Part shown: piece after piece, positions 61,183-64,000 of the stretch | How positions within the stretch are numbered: position 1 is the first letter of the stretch | Layout of the letters: each line of letters starts with the position of its first letter | Origin: Colletes latitarsis | Lineage: Eukaryota; Arthropoda; Insecta; Hymenoptera; Colletidae | Length of the DNA stretch: 64,000 bases | NCBI RefSeq assembly: GCF_051014445.1 | Contig: NC_135144.1 | Coordinates: forward strand, 8,990,001-9,054,000 | Direction of reading: 5' to 3' | Made by a program: the position numbers and the translations under genes | The notes under the pieces: model-generated | The model's database searches: none | Told to the model about the DNA's origin: nothing | What the model saw: only the letters and a program-made list of their open reading frames with translations

Positions 61183-62534
61183 GCAAACAAACTGTAGTTG
61201 TATATAAATATATAAAATTGAAAATATCGAACCTGTATCTTGACTTTAGAACCACACGATTGTACAATGCGTAATTAATTTTTGATCAATACTTTTATCA
61301 ATATCGCATCAGGAGTAAAATTTGTGAATTTGCTAACGTTACCGACATCGATAAACGGGTTAAATATGACTCACAGGGTCATTGTCTTTAAGCACAGAGT
61401 GCGCTTTAATACCCTTGATTTTTACGCGATCAGTATTTCGATTCGTTAGAACCCAACCTTACATTGAATCGATGGTGTAAACAACACCTAATTAGTTACT
61501 AAACTATTGTGTATAATAGATCTATTTATTCTAAAACGTGTGATTTAAATACGGTGAGTGCTACGAAACGGGAAGTGTCGTGATATTCTAACGTTACAAT
61601 CGATTGTCGATTGTAAACAACGAATAAATCTTAGTAAAATACATATCATATTACTTTTTGACAATTATTAAATACTCTGCCGAAAGAAGAACCAATTCTA
61701 AATTAGATTCTAAATTAAACTGCCATTGACAATCATTTTATGTATCCAGAAAGTGAAAGAATAAAATTTATTCGTTTTGTTAAAAGAACAGAAATTCTTC
61801 GATTCATAATCGAATTGAAAATCGATTGGTTCGTCGCGTCACGTACGCACTCTATGCGTAAAAAATGTAACTTTGTAAATCGTAATTATGTATAAAAGTG
61901 AATATGTAATGTGAACGAATTCAAGAATCTTTTCATCCATCAACATGGTTCTACAATCAAGGTATTTACGTTGTTCTAGTATGTAGGCTTATCTTCATTC
62001 TTTTTTTTGTATTATTTTTGAAATTTCGAAAACGAGGTTTGACCTTCCTTTTCAGAATACAAATCTTGCGAGACGACGTTGCTTCCCTCATCCCCCCACG
62101 CATTTAGCGAGCATTAATTTCGTTTAAAATTAATATTTCTACTATAAATTGAGTCGAAACTGTATTTCGGACGTTTTTCTCGATATCTAACCGGCGGCGA
62201 TTCTTTATATTTCTCTAATCAAAATTACGTATCTTCGCGACCAACGAGGTGCGCATTTCTAACCTGTTGATATTTCATCATTACTACTCTCGATTACTTT
62301 CTATCGATACTTTCGCACAACATTAATACATTTTTTATTATAAATTCAATCGACATCGTAACAAATATTGAATCGGTTTCGTACTTTTTCTATAACATTC
62401 GACCAGTGTTAATTATTAACATTTCTCTCTGAATTTAATTAGGATTTCTTCTAATACAGTTTGGGTTTAATCATTATTCAATCATAATAATCGTTCATGT
62501 ATTTTAATGCATTTTTATTTCGTTTCTGTTACAG

Positions 62535-62725
62535 TTTCTGAAATTCGAAGTCAAGGAATTTCTTTTCGAAACGGAAGCTTCGGGAAACATCGGAGGCTCC
62601 CCCTATCCACCACTTAATTCGCAAGTGATGCTGGGTACATCGAGTGGGCGCCATTACTAGTGTAAAAATTAGCGGGGTAAAACGTGTTCGAACGTCTTGA
62701 GACCTGTCGTCGTTTCGCGACCAAG
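62535..62725 (+). other. Exon-like cassette, right arm unit B' (191 nt)
   Basis: Acceptor TTTCTGTTACAG ends at 62534 and donor CCAAG|GTATGGATTT starts at 62726. Mirror of 59835-60025 with identical length. Reads FLKFEVKEFLFETEASGNIG ... GTSSGRHY and stops at TAG. Confidence 0.6.
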
Positions 62726-63007
62726 GTATGGATTTCTAATTTGCTATTTCCTCATTATTCGGCCTCGCGTTTACTTTCTAACGTTGCTTTCGTTTAAAAT
62801 TAATATTTCTACTATAAATTGAGTCGGAACTGTGACAAAATTGATTCGTACTTCGCACGTTTTCTTCGATATCCAACCGGCGTCGGTTCTTTATATTTCT
62901 CTAAACGAAATTACGTATCTTATACATATTATTTCAAGTTCAATTATTCTTTAATTATGTTTGCTGTAATGCGTTTGCTTTTAATTTGTATTTTATTTCT
63001 GTTACAG

Positions 63008-63191
63008 TCTCTGAAATTCGAAGTCAAGAAATTTCTTTTCGAAATGGAAGCTTCTAGAAATATCGGAGGGTACCTCCACCCACCACCTACCTCGCGAGCG
63101 CTGCTGGGTACAACGAGGGGGCGCCATTACTAATGTAAAAATTGGCGTGATAAGACGTGTCGAGACCTGTCGACGTTTCGCTACCAACTAG
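63008..63191 (+). other. Exon-like cassette, right arm unit C' (184 nt)
   Basis: Acceptor TTTCTGTTACAG, donor CTAG|GTATGTATTT. Mirror of 59369-59552; same 41 codons ending at TAA. Confidence 0.6.
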
Positions 63192-63466
63192 GTATGTATT
63201 TCTAACCTGTTGATATTTCATCATTATTACTACACGCGTTTACTCCCTAACGGTGCTTTCGTGTAATATTAATAAGTTTCTACTATAAATTGTGTCGGAA
63301 TCGTGGCAGAAACTGAATCGGGTTTCGCGCGTTTTTTTCGATATATAACCGGTGTCAATTCATTGTACCTTCCTAAACGATATTATGTATCTTGTACATC
63401 AATTATTCTTTAATTATGTTTACTGTAATACACTTGCTTTTAATTTGTATTTTATTTCTGGTACTG

Positions 63467-63650
63467 TCTCTGATATTCGAAGTCAAGAAATTTCCTTTCG
63501 AAATGGAAGCTTCTAGAAATATCGGAGGGTACCTCCACCCACCACCTACTTCGCGAGCGCTGCTGGGTACAACGAGGGGGCGCCATTACTAATGTAAAAA
63601 TTGGCGTGATAAGACGTGTCGAGACCTGTCGGTGTTTCGCTATTAACGAG
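63467..63650 (+). other. Exon-like cassette, right arm unit D' (184 nt), acceptor lost
   Basis: Mirror of 58913-59096. The donor GAG|GTACGTATTT is intact, but the acceptor dinucleotide is changed (TTTCTGGTACTG instead of ...TTACAG), so this copy could not be spliced in at the usual place. The 41-codon frame is still open. Confidence 0.6.
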
Positions 63651-63937
63651 GTACGTATTTCGAACCTGTTGATACTTCATCATTATTACTATACGCGTGT
63701 ACTCCCTAACGGTGCTTTCGTGTAATATTAATACGTTTCTACTATAAATTGAGTCGGAATCGTGGCAGAAATTGAATCAGGTTCCGCGCGTTTTCTCTGA
63801 CATTCGATCGGTGTTAATTATTAACATGTCTCTGAATTTAATCAAGATTTCGTGCAATACAGTTTGGATTTAATCATTCCTTAATTATAATTATCATCCA
63901 TGTACTTTCATACATCTTTATTTCGTTTTTGCTACAG

Positions 63938-64000
63938 TCTCTTATTAGAATTCGAAATCAACGGATTTCTGTTCGAAATAAAAGCTATTCTAACGACGGA
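63938..64000 (+). other. Exon-like cassette, right arm unit E' (cut by window end)
   Basis: Acceptor TTTTTGCTACAG followed by a diverged start (TCTCTTATTAGAATTCG). A three-base-type insertion shifts it against the other units. Its left-arm partner begins at 58629 (minus). Confidence 0.5.

Larger units (their letters stand above)
58540..64000. repeat. Large imperfect palindrome with mirrored exon-like units
   Basis: Units at 58913-59096, 59369-59552 and 59835-60025 (minus) reappear in mirror order at 62535-62725, 63008-63191 and 63467-63650 (plus). The distances between unit starts mirror each other (456 and 473 on the left, 473 and 459 on the right), and all three pairs give an axis at about 61280. 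Inner pairs (GAACCA at 60527 with TGGTTC at 61946; the 60743-60775 text with 61463-61495) also match inverted, with the axis shifted inward by indels. The right arm continues past the window edge. Confidence 0.92.

Overview
The window looks like animal, specifically insect, nuclear DNA. It is AT-rich and mostly non-coding, has scattered CpG-rich islands, many decayed DNA transposons and satellites, and one clear intron-containing gene. The protein sequence and the mobile-element families would fit a hymenopteran (bee, ant or wasp), but that is inference. No bacterial gene organisation is present.

The one protein-coding gene I can support is the forkhead transcription factor foxo on the minus strand. 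Its first coding exon (49866 down to 49423) encodes the N-terminus with an Akt-type site (RARSHTW) and the first half of the forkhead domain. It stops after SNSSAGWK at a canonical GT donor, the junction expected for FOXO genes. I could not find the next exon (NSIRHNLSLH and beyond) anywhere between 1 and 49422, so the intron probably spans at least 49 kb and the left three quarters of the window would be foxo intron. A CpG-rich block at 49867-51560 is the likely 5' UTR and promoter. It carries a (GAAACC)n tract and antisense shadow frames.

The presumed intron (1-49422) is full of repeats. One family with long inverted ends (starting TATACAGGGTGTTCG) recurs about eight times in the window (1-758, 12319-13484, 19706-21585, 31213-31712, 33761-34809, 37354-37630, 42283-44524 and, upstream of foxo, 56838-57240). 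Its interior is built from internal tandem subrepeats. Other elements are two TTAA-flanked piggyBac-like MITEs (3815-4078, 32017-32230), two hAT-type elements with 8-bp target duplications (11023-11667, 38188-38633), a Tc1/mariner transposase remnant (8222-8479) and the 3' end of a non-LTR retrotransposon (44719-44943). Tandem arrays are a 13-copy ~191-bp satellite with higher-order structure (27926-30417), a 3-copy 192-bp array (23836-24411), a ~295-bp array (16085-16893) and a 3-copy 325-bp array (39440-40430). Several foldback hairpins are also present. CpG-rich islands inside the intron are candidate enhancers or alternative promoters, without proof.

Upstream of foxo (51600-64000) the most striking structure is a large imperfect palindrome (about 58540-64000, axis near 61280). 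Its arms mirror a series of ~455-475-bp units. Each unit holds an exon-like cassette of 184 or 191 nt, mostly bounded by good splice acceptor and donor sequences, and carries the same 41-codon open stretch ending GRHY-stop. I do not recognise it, and it is my best candidate for something undescribed.
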